NCBI RefSeq assembly: GCF_037811135.1
Contig: NZ_CP149130.1
Location: 4,173,501 to 4,237,500, forward strand
Direction: 5' to 3'
Source: Aeromonas rivipollensis
Lineage (GTDB): Bacteria; Pseudomonadota; Gammaproteobacteria; Enterobacterales; Aeromonadaceae
DNA length: 64,000 nt
Positions 34,092 through 43,057 of this stretch are shown piece by piece. How positions within the stretch are numbered: position 1 is the first letter of the stretch; each line of letters begins with the position of its first letter. Below the pieces are notes generated by a model. The model ran no database searches. It saw only the letters and a list, made by a program, of their open reading frames with translations, and was not told the DNA's origin. The position numbers and the translations under genes are program-made.

Positions 34092-35345
34092 TCACAGCCA
34101 GGGGCGCAGTGGCAGCCAGTCGCTCAGTCGCGCCAGCAGGCGCCGCAGCGTCGAGGGAGGCGCCACCACGGGATGGACCGCCGCCCGTTGCCAGCCGCAG
34201 AGCCAGTGCCGCAGCTCGGCACAGAGCGCCGGGCAGCTCAGGTGCAGCATCAGCTCGGTGTTGAGCATCAGGGAGCGGGGATCCAGATTGAAGCTGCCGA
34301 GCAGCGCCTCCTCCTCCCCCATCAGGATCAGCTTGGCGTGCAGGCTGTGCGCCTCATCCGACAACTCGGCCAGCACTATGCCCTGCCGCTCCAGCCAGGG
34401 ACGGTGGCGCCGATAGACGCCATACACCAGGGGCACGTCTGTGCTGGCCAGGGAGTTGGTCAGGATTTCGATGCCGACCCCGGCCTGGCGCTGCCGCTTG
34501 AGATGGCGGCGCAGGCTTCGGGTCAGGATCAGGTAAGGACTCACCAACCAAAGCCCCCCCTGGTTGCCCGCCAGCTTGCGCCCCAGCCGGGGCGCCGTGG
34601 TCGGCCGGGAGATGAGCCCCTTGCCGGGCCTGTCAAACCAGCACTCTCCGACCCCCGGATGCCAACGCAGGGGGAGAGGCGCTTCATCAAACAGGCTGGC
34701 GGGCAGATCGTAGACCATGGCCACTGCCGGATCCGTCAGGGTCAGCAGGAAGTCGTTCACCACGCGGATCTCGGCGGGCAGCAGGGGGCGCCGCAACAGG
34801 CGCCGGATGGGGTGGCTCCAGCGGCTGCGCCAGAACAGCTCGAAGCCCTGCTCGGCCTGGCGGCAGAGGGGGCCGCGGCAGACCAGATCGAGATCGACGA
34901 AGTGAGGGGGCGCCCCCAGCCCGAAGTAACGATCGCCGATGTTGCGGCCACCGATCACCGCCTCGTGGCCATCCACCAGCAGCAGCTTGTTGTGCATGCG
35001 GTGGTTGATGCGGCGAAAGCTGAGCAGACCTTCCAGCAGCAGGGTCAGGGGGCGCCAGCCCCTGAGCCAGAACGGATTGAACAGCCGCACCTCGATGCCG
35101 GGCTCTGCCGCCACCACCTCGAGGAAGCGGTTGTCGCCGGCATAGAGATCATCGATGAGCAGCTGGACCCGGACCCCGCGCCGCGCCGCATGGAGCAACT
35201 CAGACAGCAGCAGCTTGCCGCTGCTGTCCTCCTCCCAGCTGTAATACTGGGCCTGGATCCGGCTGCGGGCACCGCGGATCAGCTGGCAGCGGGCCTTGAG
35301 GGCGGCGCCGGGATCGTCGAGCAGGGCAAATTCGGCGGGGATCAA
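34092..35345 (-). CDS. Phospholipase D-like / cardiolipin synthase family protein
   Basis: 417 residues, no membrane helix, closest to the ClsC type. HKD motif 1 is canonical (HNKLLLVDG, then IGGRNIGDRYFG, about residues 119-140). Motif 2 reads HAKLILMGEE then LLGSFNLDPRS: the motif Asp is Gly. Phosphatidyl transfer using PG/PE is the expected family activity. The changed Asp may alter activity. Confidence 0.82.
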   Translation of the reverse strand: MIPAEFALLDDPGAALKARCQLIRGARSRIQAQYYSWEEDSSGKLLLSELLHAARRGVRVQLLIDDLYAGDNRFLEVVAAEPGIEVRLFNPFWLRGWRPLTLLLEGLLSFRRINHRMHNKLLLVDGHEAVIGGRNIGDRYFGLGAPPHFVDLDLVCRGPLCRQAEQGFELFWRSRWSHPIRRLLRRPLLPAEIRVVNDFLLTLTDPAVAMVYDLPASLFDEAPLPLRWHPGVGECWFDRPGKGLISRPTTAPRLGRKLAGNQGGLWLVSPYLILTRSLRRHLKRQRQAGVGIEILTNSLASTDVPLVYGVYRRHRPWLERQGIVLAELSDEAHSLHAKLILMGEEEALLGSFNLDPRSLMLNTELMLHLSCPALCAELRHWLCGWQRAAVHPVVAPPSTLRRLLARLSDWLPLRPWL

Positions 35346-35420
35346 GGGTCATCTCCTTGTCATGAGACGGTGGCATAACCCAGACAACAGCCCCGATTGC
35401 GGCGTGTCAAGGAGCCGATG

Positions 35421-35582
35421 ATGGAAGTGCGCGACCACCCCTACCTCAGCCAGAGACCCCAGGCCAGTCAGCCTGACCCCACTCCCGCCAGGCTGCTGAC
35501 CCCCTGGTACCAGCAGCACAGGGATCAGGGCTGGGAGGCCTTCCCCTTTACCCCAGAAGATGGCCTGCCCGACCGGCACTGA
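35421..35582 (+). CDS. Small hypothetical protein (53 aa)
   Basis: MEVRDHPYLSQRPQASQPDP... ending FPFTPEDGLPDRH, soluble, Pro- and Trp-containing. AAGGAG is six bases upstream of the chosen ATG; an ATG one codon earlier is possible. It starts 76 bp from the divergent phospholipase gene and runs towards the MltF-like gene, four bases from its end. I do not recognise a family; the good ribosome site and protein-like composition support it. Confidence 0.5.
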   Translation: MEVRDHPYLSQRPQASQPDPTPARLLTPWYQQHRDQGWEAFPFTPEDGLPDRH

Positions 35583-35586
35583 GCGC

Positions 35587-37047
35587 TCAGGGCTGGACCG
35601 CCTCCATGGCCTCTGTCTTGCCCTCCAGCTGAGGCAGGCTGAAGCGGTAGGCCACGTAGTATTTGTAGATGGTGCCGACGTAGTTGATGGGGCCCTGGCC
35701 GACCTCGTTGGCCACCAGCTGCTCCACGTTGCCAAACCAGACGTTCGGATCCAGCCCCCTCTCCCTGGCCTTGGCCTGCAGCGCCTGCACCCGGTTCGGA
35801 CCCGCGTTGTAGGCCGCCAGGGCGAACAGATGACGGTTGAGCCTGTCCATCCCGGGATCGTTGAAGTAGGTATCGAGAATGAGCCGCATGTAGCGGCAGG
35901 CTGCCTCCACACTGCCTTCCAGGCTGGTGAGCCTGGCGCCGCGGATCCCCACCTCGCCCCCGGTGCTCGGCAGCAGTTGCATGATGCCGACAGCCCCGCG
36001 GTTGGAGCGGACATTGGGATTGAGCCCCGACTCCTTGTAAGCCAGCGCCGCCAGCATCAGCCAGTCGAGCTCATATTTGTCGGCCTGGGTTTCCAGCACC
36101 TTGCGGATGGTCGACAACCGCCCCAGGGGATCCGGCGCCAGTATGTTGCTCATCTTGTCACTCTGGGCCAGCAGGCGACGCAGGGTCATGTCGCTGTAGA
36201 GGGTGCGTTTGCTCGACTCCGAGATATAGGCGTTCACCGCCTTGAGCAGCTCGGGGCTGTTGTTGCGCAGTGCCCAGGCGCTGCGCCCCTTGTCCCGCAG
36301 CGGGATCAGCTTGTGGGCCTTGAGGCCCCCTATCATGTCGAGCCAGATCCGCCCCTTGAAACTGTCGGTGACGGTCAGCGGTATGATGCCGGCGGCCACC
36401 ATCTCCAGCAGATCCCCGTCCTGCAGGTATTCGGGCACTGTCTCTATGTAGACGGGGGGCAGCCCCAGCTCGCGGAACAGCCAGTTGAGCTGATGCAGAC
36501 TCTCGTAATAGCTGGAGCTGGCCCGCACCCAGATCCGCCGACCGGAGAGCTGAGTGATGCGGTTGAAACCCGTCAGCTCCCGCTGGCTCACCACCCACTC
36601 CTCGATGGGCGAGATGAGCGGCTGGGAGAAGGTAACCTGCTCGCGCCGGGTCGGCGTCACCGTCAGGTTGGCCGCCACCAGATCCCCCCGCCCCTCGGTG
36701 AGGTAGTCCAGCAGCTTGTCCTGACGCACAGGGATATAGATGATCTTGAGCTTGAGCTTCTCCTTGGGGAGATAGGTCTGGTTCAGCCAGCGCTCGAAGC
36801 CTTGCAGTTGATTGACCAGGATGCCGTACTGGGCCCCCTTGTCGAAGAAGAAGAAGCCCCGTTCATAGACCACCAGGGCCCTGAGCTCCTTTTTTTGCAG
36901 TATGCGTTCGAGATCCCCGGGTTGGGGCAGGAGCTTGGGCTTGACGTCCGCGGCGCGCGCAGGGGCATCACCAGGCTGGGAACCGGGATCCGCCGCCAGC
37001 AGAGGGAGAGAGCAGAGGACCAGCAGGGCCCAAATCCATCGCATCAT
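35587..37047 (-). CDS. mltF: MltF-type membrane-bound lytic transglycosylase
   Basis: 486 residues from MMRWIWALLVLCSLPLLAAD, with AAGGTGG upstream. Signal peptide, then a periplasmic solute-binding-like domain (LRALVVYERGFFFFDKGAQYG to about residue 300), then a lytic transglycosylase domain with catalytic Glu in AALAYKESGLNPNVRSNRGAVGIMQLLPST and NLTAAYNAGPNRV-type ending (FALAAYNAGPNRV). Cleaves peptidoglycan to 1,6-anhydromuropeptides. No lipobox is visible in the signal. Confidence 0.85.
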   Translation of the reverse strand: MMRWIWALLVLCSLPLLAADPGSQPGDAPARAADVKPKLLPQPGDLERILQKKELRALVVYERGFFFFDKGAQYGILVNQLQGFERWLNQTYLPKEKLKLKIIYIPVRQDKLLDYLTEGRGDLVAANLTVTPTRREQVTFSQPLISPIEEWVVSQRELTGFNRITQLSGRRIWVRASSSYYESLHQLNWLFRELGLPPVYIETVPEYLQDGDLLEMVAAGIIPLTVTDSFKGRIWLDMIGGLKAHKLIPLRDKGRSAWALRNNSPELLKAVNAYISESSKRTLYSDMTLRRLLAQSDKMSNILAPDPLGRLSTIRKVLETQADKYELDWLMLAALAYKESGLNPNVRSNRGAVGIMQLLPSTGGEVGIRGARLTSLEGSVEAACRYMRLILDTYFNDPGMDRLNRHLFALAAYNAGPNRVQALQAKARERGLDPNVWFGNVEQLVANEVGQGPINYVGTIYKYYVAYRFSLPQLEGKTEAMEAVQP

Positions 37048-37278
37048 GAGGTAGCCACCTTCTGTTGGTCGACTCGCGCCTTGAGGTTCTAGGCAGGACA
37101 AGGCCCGACAAGCGGGACTCATGACGGGGTGCCATCATGGCACCTTCCTGCAGCGGAACGATTGGTGCCGGACTGAAACCGGATCGTCCGTGGGATAACT
37201 CACTATACAACGCAAAGAGAGGGAAAAGGCGAGGGGAAAAGCAATACGGCAGGCAAGCCTGCCGTCTCATCGGGGGGC

Positions 37279-37581
37279 TCAGATAGAGCGGGCACGCATC
37301 TCGAAAATCAGCTTCTCGGCGGTGCAGGTGAATTGCAGACGGGCCTTCAGGATCACGCCGTCGGCGCCCTGGGTCAGTTCGCTGTCGATCACGGCTTCGG
37401 CGGTCACCTGCTTGGCCAGCGCCTCATAGGCTGCGAGTTTGGCGCGAGCGTCGGCTTCTGCCGCGGCCTCGATCACCAGCTCCATCACATCGTCGCCTTC
37501 ACCTATGATGGTGCCGATCTCGGCGAAACAGCCGCAGCTGTCGCAGGTTTCATTCAATTCCACTTTCTCGTCTACAGACAT
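37279..37581 (-). CDS. DUF406 (YfcZ/YiiS) family protein
   Basis: 100 residues from MSVDEKVELNETCDSCGCFAEIG with GGAGTGG upstream. An earlier ATG (37599) overlaps the stop of the tatA-like gene (ATGA) and may also be used. A CxxCxC cluster is near the N-terminus, followed by the acidic amphipathic helix AAAEADARAKLAAYEALAKQ and FEMRARSI. Function unknown. Confidence 0.8.
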   Translation of the reverse strand: MSVDEKVELNETCDSCGCFAEIGTIIGEGDDVMELVIEAAAEADARAKLAAYEALAKQVTAEAVIDSELTQGADGVILKARLQFTCTAEKLIFEMRARSI

Positions 37582-37595
37582 ACTTCCACTCCTAC

Positions 37596-37757
37596 TCATT
37601 TCGGATGTACTTCATCGTCACGCAAGGCTTTACGAAAATCCCTGATGGCGGTGCCCAGATCCTCACCGGCGCCAGCCAGGCGTTTGCTGCCAAACACCAC
37701 GACGACGACCACCAGCAGGATCAACAGATGCCAGATATGAATTCCACCAAGTCCCAT
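37596..37757 (-). CDS. Short TatA/TatE-family protein (53 aa)
   Basis: MGLGGIHIWHLLILLVVVVV then VFGSKRLAGAGEDLGTAIRDFRKALRDDEVHPK. One N-terminal membrane helix, the TatA hinge FGSKRL and the amphipathic helix DLGTAIRDFRKAL identify the family. At 53 residues it is shorter than TatE (about 67) and lacks most of the C-terminal tail. It stands apart from any tatBC genes. Its stop overlaps a possible start of the DUF406 gene. Confidence 0.85.
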   Translation of the reverse strand: MGLGGIHIWHLLILLVVVVVVFGSKRLAGAGEDLGTAIRDFRKALRDDEVHPK

Positions 37758-38038
37758 AGGGCGACTCCTGACAGATAGATACTCATTGTTTGTATCAAAA
37801 GAAGGCGCAACGATTGTTGGGCAAAATCAAGGCAGGCGCAAGTTGGCAGGAAAATCGTCAAAAAACATAAAAAGATACGGCGACCCTTGGCCGCCGTATG
37901 AGTCGGTGCTACTTGTCCCCTCAACCGCTACATCCTGTACCAGTCGCCATGAAGGCGAGAGACAGGTCGAGCATAGGGTCGCCAAGATATGAAAACAAAT
38001 GGTATAAATTCATCTAAGAATTGAAGAGGATTCATATC

Positions 38039-39043
38039 ATGTTGCTGGAACAGCTCGGGCGCATAGATCTTAATTTGTTGATTATCCTGCAAGTCTTGCT
38101 GGAGGAGCGCAATGGCAGCCGGGCCGCCCGCCGCCTGCATCTGAGTCAGTCGGCCGTCAGCAAGGCCCTGGGTCGCCTGCGGGAGACCTTCGACGATCCC
38201 CTGTTCGTCCGCTCAGCCTACGGGCTGGATCCCACCCCGCGCGCCCTCGATCTGCAGCTGCAGTTGCAACCCATACTGCTGTCGCTGGACAACCTGATCC
38301 AGCCCCCCGCCTTCGATCCCGCCAGCACAGAGCGGGAGTTCGTCATCGCCAGCATGGACAGCGCCTTCACCCTGTTCGCGCCGCTCTACCTGAGCGAGCT
38401 CAAGCGCCAGGCACCGGGGATCCGGCTGCGTTACGAGGAGTGGACAGAGCACAGCCTGACCGAGATGAGCCAGGGTCAGGTGGACATCGCCTTCACGGTG
38501 CGGGAGAACTGCATCAACTCGGATTTCAGGCTGGACACCCTGCCCAACGCCATCTGCCAGCGACTGCTCGCCATCGATGACCTCACCTGCCTGGTGCAGC
38601 GGGATCACCCGGCCCTGCGCGAACCCGAGTGGGATCTCCCCCGCTACCTGGCCCATCCCCATGTGCAGACCTATTGCGAGGGGCGGGACCGCTGGATGCT
38701 GGATCACAAGCTGGCGGAGCAGGATCTCTACCGCCGGATCGAGGCGACTGTGCCCTCCTTCGAGGCGGCGCTGCGCATGGGCATGCACTCAGACATGATA
38801 GTGACCCTGTCACGGCTCTATGCCCGCCACGCGACCCAGGTCTATCCGCTGGTGCCGCTGCCGTTGCCCATCGCCCTGGACAGCATTTCCCACCTGCTCA
38901 TCTGGCATCAGCGTCACGAGGAGGATCCGGGGCACCGCTGGCTGCGGGAGACATTGCTCACCCTCATCATGGGCAAGCTGGAGAGCCCGGCCGGCGACCC
39001 GTCCCGCCCGGACAAGGTACTGGCCGTCATGGACGCACAATAA
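38039..39043 (+). CDS. LysR-family transcriptional regulator
   Basis: 334 residues from MLLEQLGRIDLNLLIILQVL, with AGAGGA seven bases upstream; a TTG six codons earlier is less likely. Helix-turn-helix NGSRAARRLHLSQSAVSKAL (about residues 24-43) and a NodD-type substrate-binding domain. The target is not evident: the next gene is convergent. The 280 bp upstream of it contain no gene and should hold its promoter. Confidence 0.88.
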   Translation: MLLEQLGRIDLNLLIILQVLLEERNGSRAARRLHLSQSAVSKALGRLRETFDDPLFVRSAYGLDPTPRALDLQLQLQPILLSLDNLIQPPAFDPASTEREFVIASMDSAFTLFAPLYLSELKRQAPGIRLRYEEWTEHSLTEMSQGQVDIAFTVRENCINSDFRLDTLPNAICQRLLAIDDLTCLVQRDHPALREPEWDLPRYLAHPHVQTYCEGRDRWMLDHKLAEQDLYRRIEATVPSFEAALRMGMHSDMIVTLSRLYARHATQVYPLVPLPLPIALDSISHLLIWHQRHEEDPGHRWLRETLLTLIMGKLESPAGDPSRPDKVLAVMDAQ

Positions 39044-39070
39044 GAAAGGGGCTGCCAGGCAGCCCCTTTC
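39044..39070. terminator. Bidirectional terminator between LysR gene and marC
   Basis: AAAGGGGCTGCC-AGGCAGCCCCTTTC stem with A/T tracts on both sides, between convergent genes. Confidence 0.8.
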
Positions 39071-39073
39071 TTC

Positions 39074-39673
39074 TTACCCCTTGCCCGTCACCGCCAGATA
39101 GTGGTGCACGCCATCCAGCAGCATCTGCACCGAGATCATCACCAGCAGCATGCCCATCAGCCGCTCCACGGCGGTGAGTCCTCGCTCACCCAGCAGCTTG
39201 TTGAACAGCTCGTAGAACATCAGGATCACGGCGCTGGCGCCCCAGGCCATCAGCAGGGCCAGGGACCAGTCCGCCATCCGGGTCGGCTCCTGGTTCGCCA
39301 GCAGCAGCAGGGAGGCCAGGATGGAGGGGCCCGCTATCATGGGGATGGCCATGGGCACCAGGAAGGGTTCCTCCCCCGCCGCCAGCCCGGTCACGCCCCC
39401 CGGACTCGGGAAGATCATCTTGATGGCGATGAGGAACAATATGATGCCCCCGGCGATGCTGACCGCCTCCTGGCGCAGGTTCAGGAAGCTCAGGATCTGC
39501 TGACCGGCAAACAGGAAGCCCAGCATGATGCCTAAGGAGAACAGCAGCTCGCGGATCATCACCTTGCGCCGCCGCTTGGGATCGACATGACGCAGTATGG
39601 AGAGGAAGACCGGCAGGTTGCCCAGCGGATCCATGATCAGAAACAACATGACGGCAGCGGAGAAAGTATCCAT
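39074..39673 (-). CDS. MarC/YhgN-family membrane protein
   Basis: 199 residues with six membrane helices: FLIMDPLGNLPVFL near the start, GGIILFLIAIKMIF, PMAIPMIAGPSILASLLLL and the C-terminal VERLMGMLLVMISVQMLLDGV. Typical of UPF0056 (MarC); function is unknown and MarC itself is not a confirmed resistance protein. Confidence 0.88.
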   Translation of the reverse strand: MDTFSAAVMLFLIMDPLGNLPVFLSILRHVDPKRRRKVMIRELLFSLGIMLGFLFAGQQILSFLNLRQEAVSIAGGIILFLIAIKMIFPSPGGVTGLAAGEEPFLVPMAIPMIAGPSILASLLLLANQEPTRMADWSLALLMAWGASAVILMFYELFNKLLGERGLTAVERLMGMLLVMISVQMLLDGVHHYLAVTGKG

Positions 39674-39782
39674 ACAGGTTCCCGGGCGTTGCCCAGGCCA
39701 AGCCTTTAACAGAGGGGGAAGAGGGCGAAATATAACAAAGGAGGCGGGATTCGGCGAGCGCCTCGGTGCGCTCGCCGCGGGA

Positions 39783-40028
39783 TCAGCCGTGGTTGCAGAT
39801 CTTGTCGGCCCGGGTCTGGAAGCCCTGCTCTGACTCGATGAACTTGCCGCGTTTGGCCAACAGGCTGATCAGCGCCTCTGCATCCATCTCGCTCGCGCTG
39901 CAGGTATGGAAGCGGGCATCGGCGCCAAAGCGCGCCTCAATCGCCTCCCTGAGGCTGGCCCGGGTAAAATGGCCACCCTCTTCCAGCATCATCTCCATCA
40001 CTTCGTGACCATGTATCGACTGGGACAT
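39783..40028 (-). CDS. YecH-family small metal-binding protein
   Basis: 81 residues (MSQSIHGHEVMEMMLEEGGHFTRASLREAIEARFG, FHTCSASEMDAEALISLLAKRGKF). His and Cys residues HGH, HTC and CNHG at the C-terminus fit the DUF2492/YecH metal-binding family. Function unknown. Confidence 0.8.
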   Translation of the reverse strand: MSQSIHGHEVMEMMLEEGGHFTRASLREAIEARFGADARFHTCSASEMDAEALISLLAKRGKFIESEQGFQTRADKICNHG

Positions 40029-40234
40029 CTCAAACCTCTTTAATCATCATGTCAGATGTCCATTAGAGCCTGAACCCCGGCCCTCGATCTTGATATAAGC
40101 CAACAAAACGCCTTTTTTAACTTCCCCGGGCTGGCCGCGAGCGTCGCTTTGTCGATAATGTGGCAACCTGATCGGGGGATGGCTACACTAGCGCCCCTTT
40201 GCCATCGCAGACAGAAAATAAGGACATTGGCGTC

Positions 40235-41518
40235 ATGCTGTTCCATGGATTGGTCTTCAAGCCCTGGCGGATCTGGACCCGCCGCCCGCTCTGGTTGAAG
40301 ACACTGCTCGGCATGCTGACCGGGATCGGGCTAGGACTCTGCTTCAGCGAGCAGGCAATGCTGCTCAAGCCCATCGGCGTCCTGTTCGTCAACACCATAC
40401 AGATGCTGATGGTGCCCCTCATCTTCTGCTCCGTCATCGCCGGCCTCACCGCCCTGCTCAAGGGCAAGACCCTGGACAGGATCGGCAGCAAGGCCATAGG
40501 TCTCTACCTCTGCTCCACCGCCGTCGCCATCTGCATCGGCCTGGTGATGGGCTGGCTGCTGGAACCCGGCATGGGCGCCAACATGGGGCCCTACGAACGG
40601 ACCGGCGTGATGGTGCAGCCGACCCTGGCCAGCGTGCTCAGTCATCTGGTGCCCCACAACCCGGTACAGGCCATGGTGGATGGCAAGATATTGCAGGTGA
40701 TCGTCTTTGCGGTGGCCCTCGCCCTGGCCCTCAATGCCAGTGGCCGGCGCGGTCGCCCCGCCATTCTGTTCTTCACCTCCCTGGCGGAGGGGATGTTCAA
40801 GCTGACCCAGATGGTGATGGCGCTGGCCCCCTATGGCGTCTGCGCCCTGATGGCCTGGATGACGGGCAAATACGGGGTGAGCCTGCTGCTGCCCCTGCTC
40901 AAGGTAATAGGCGCCGTCTACCTCGGCTGCCTGCTGCACGTGCTCGGGGTCTACAGCAGCCTGCTGATCCTGCTGGCCCGCCTCAATCCGCTGCACTACT
41001 TCAAGAGCATCGTCGACGCCCAGGCGGTGGCCTTCACCAGCAGTTCAAGCAGCAGCACCCTGCCCATCAGCCTGGCCTGCGCCGAGCGCCGGCTGGGGGT
41101 CTCCCCCGCCATCACCGCCAAGGTGCTGCCCATAGGCGCCACCATCAACATGGATGGCACCGCCCTCTATCAGGGGGTGACGGCGCTGTTCGTGGCCCAG
41201 GCGTTCGGGGTGGATCTGCATGTGGTGGATTACCTGACCATCATCAGCATCGCCACCCTCGCCAGCATAGGCACGGCCGGCACGCCGGGCACCGGGCTCA
41301 TGCTGCTGACCCTGACGCTGACCGCAGTGGGCTTGCCGCTGGAAGGGGTGGCGCTCATCGCCGGGATAGACAGGATCCTCGACATGGCCCGTACCACTGT
41401 CAACGTCTCCGGCGACATCCTGGTGTCGGTGCTGATCGCCCGCAGCGAGAAGGAGCTGGATCTGGCGATCTATCACGATGCCAGCGCGGGGGAGGACATC
41501 GACTTCACCCTGCGCTGA
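40235..41518 (+). CDS. Dicarboxylate/amino acid:cation symporter (DAACS family)
   Basis: 427 residues from ATG 40235 with AAGGA ten bases upstream. Eight membrane helices plus two re-entrant hairpins; the first hairpin is Ser-rich (FTSSSSSSTLPISL), helix 7 carries NMDGTAL and hairpin 2 SIGTAGTPGTG, with DRILDMARTTVNVSGD in helix 8. Takes up C4-dicarboxylates or acidic amino acids with Na+ or H+. Substrate not resolved. Confidence 0.92.
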   Translation: MLFHGLVFKPWRIWTRRPLWLKTLLGMLTGIGLGLCFSEQAMLLKPIGVLFVNTIQMLMVPLIFCSVIAGLTALLKGKTLDRIGSKAIGLYLCSTAVAICIGLVMGWLLEPGMGANMGPYERTGVMVQPTLASVLSHLVPHNPVQAMVDGKILQVIVFAVALALALNASGRRGRPAILFFTSLAEGMFKLTQMVMALAPYGVCALMAWMTGKYGVSLLLPLLKVIGAVYLGCLLHVLGVYSSLLILLARLNPLHYFKSIVDAQAVAFTSSSSSSTLPISLACAERRLGVSPAITAKVLPIGATINMDGTALYQGVTALFVAQAFGVDLHVVDYLTIISIATLASIGTAGTPGTGLMLLTLTLTAVGLPLEGVALIAGIDRILDMARTTVNVSGDILVSVLIARSEKELDLAIYHDASAGEDIDFTLR

Positions 41519-41539
41519 GGGTGACGGGAGAGAAAGATC

Positions 41540-41854
41540 TCAGTGATCCTGGGGATCGTGATGGCAGCGCCAGCAGATATCGAAGTTGGCGCCGTTCTCC
41601 TCCCCGCACTGACCGCACAGCCAGCCATTGCCCTGCCGCTGCTGGTAGCGCTCTATGATCCGTCCTGCCCGCCGGCGATCCTGCTCGCACACCATCAGGG
41701 TGACCTGCAGCAGATCCACCGGCAACTCCCCTAGCGCCCCCGAGAGACCCTCCCCGCTGAGCCGCACCCGCACCCCTTCGACTTCCAGCGCTCCCTTCAG
41801 GGCGTGGGCCTCCAGCGAGTGGGAGGCCCGATACAAATTAATCCACTGTTCCAT
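41540..41854 (-). CDS. DUF2007 protein with C-terminal zinc ribbon
   Basis: 104 residues. N-terminal DUF2007 domain (INLYRASHSLEAHALKGALE, VTLMVCEQDRRRAGRII) and a C-terminal RanBP2-type zinc finger (WLCGQCGEENGANFDICWRC). DUF2007 proteins look like PII-related signalling folds; no function is assigned. Its first 20 codons are duplicated 115 bp upstream. Confidence 0.82.
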   Translation of the reverse strand: MEQWINLYRASHSLEAHALKGALEVEGVRVRLSGEGLSGALGELPVDLLQVTLMVCEQDRRRAGRIIERYQQRQGNGWLCGQCGEENGANFDICWRCHHDPQDH

Positions 41855-41969
41855 GCCTTGTCCTCGAAACTGCTTGTCAGGGCCGTCATCGTCGCCAGCG
41901 CCACCATCATTTCAGGGCGTGCGCCTCCAGCGAGTTGGAGGCCCGATACAAATTAATCCACTGCTCCAT
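41796..41969 (-). repeat. Recent tandem copy of the DUF2007 gene start
   Basis: 41796-41854 and 41911-41969 agree at 56 of 59 positions (offset 115 bp). The copy is preceded by GAGGAGAGG, a better ribosome site than that of the full gene. Confidence 0.95.
41907..41969 (-). CDS. 20-codon leader ORF from the DUF2007 start echo
   Basis: ATG with GAGGAGAGG seven bases upstream; encodes MEQWINLYRASNSLEAHALK then TGA, one residue different from the first 20 of the full protein (Asn for His). It is probably translated given its ribosome site, but may be just a remnant. Confidence 0.4.
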   Translation of the reverse strand: MEQWINLYRASNSLEAHALK

Positions 41970-42056
41970 ATATCCTCTCCTCGCAACCCCTTGTCGATGC
42001 ACCCGGCGGCGCCAGCCCCCGAACCATCACACTTCCTCCGCATGACCCCTTGCCGC

Positions 42057-42959
42057 TCACAGCAGGTTGTCGATGCCGTAAGTCGGGCCATTGGCCACCA
42101 GAAAATCGATAAACACCCTCAACTTGCGCGGCATCAGCCGACGCTCGGGAAACAGCAGATAGATGGGCACTTTGGGCTGCTGCCAGTCCGGCAGCAGGGC
42201 CACCAGAGAGCCGTCGGCCAGCTCATCATGGCACAACATGGCGGGCAGGGAGGCGAGCCCCAGCCCGGCCTTCGCCGCCTCTCTGGCACAGGTGATGTTG
42301 TTGACCTGGAAACGGGACGGCGGATCCACCAGCACTTCCCGGCCATCCAGTTCAAAACACCAGTGGGAGGCGAGAAAACCACTGCTCACCGCGACCCTTT
42401 CATGGCGCACCAGATCCTCGGGTCGGGTGATCGCCGGGCTGCGCGCCAGATAATCCGGGCTGGCGCAGAGCAGGCGACCTGTGCTCCACAGGCGCCGCGC
42501 CGCCAGGTTGGAGTCGCTCATGTCGCCGATCCGCACTATGGCATCCAGCCCCTCGCTGATGGGATCCACTATGCGATTGGTCAGCTCCAGATCCACCCGC
42601 AGCCCCGGATAGGCTTGCAGAAAGTGAGCCACCAGGCGACCCACCACCAGCTGCCCAGTCTCGATGGGAACCGCCAGCTTGAGGGTGCCTGTCACCTCCT
42701 GCTGGCTGGCACTCAGCATCAGCTCGGCCTGAGCCAGCTCCTCCACCGCCTTGCTGCAGCGCAGGTAATACTGCTCTCCGGCCTCGGTCAGGGTGAGCTG
42801 GCGGGTGGAGCGATAGAGCAGCCGCACGCCGAGGTGCTGCTCCAGTTCGGCGATGCGGCGGCTCACCGTCGCCTTGGTCATGCCCAGCTCCTGGGCGGCG
42901 GCGGTAAAGGAGCCCTTGTCGACGATGCGCACCAGAATCAAGGCTGCGTTCAAGTCCAT
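42057..42959 (-). CDS. LysR-family regulator divergent from emrAB
   Basis: 300 residues from MDLNAALILVRIVDKGSFTA with GGTGAG upstream. Helix-turn-helix GSFTAAAQELGMTKATVSRR then LEQHLGVRLLYRSTRQLTLT (AaeR/PecT-like subgroup). It faces the EmrA/EmrB genes across 98 bp and most likely regulates them. Confidence 0.9.
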   Translation of the reverse strand: MDLNAALILVRIVDKGSFTAAAQELGMTKATVSRRIAELEQHLGVRLLYRSTRQLTLTEAGEQYYLRCSKAVEELAQAELMLSASQQEVTGTLKLAVPIETGQLVVGRLVAHFLQAYPGLRVDLELTNRIVDPISEGLDAIVRIGDMSDSNLAARRLWSTGRLLCASPDYLARSPAITRPEDLVRHERVAVSSGFLASHWCFELDGREVLVDPPSRFQVNNITCAREAAKAGLGLASLPAMLCHDELADGSLVALLPDWQQPKVPIYLLFPERRLMPRKLRVFIDFLVANGPTYGIDNLL

Positions 42960-43057
42960 TGTCTCACCAGTGAAACTGTATATCTCATGAATGGATACTA
43001 ATCGAAACAGTCTGCCGATGTTAGCCTGCCCGCCACAGTTCAGGAAAAGCAAAAATC

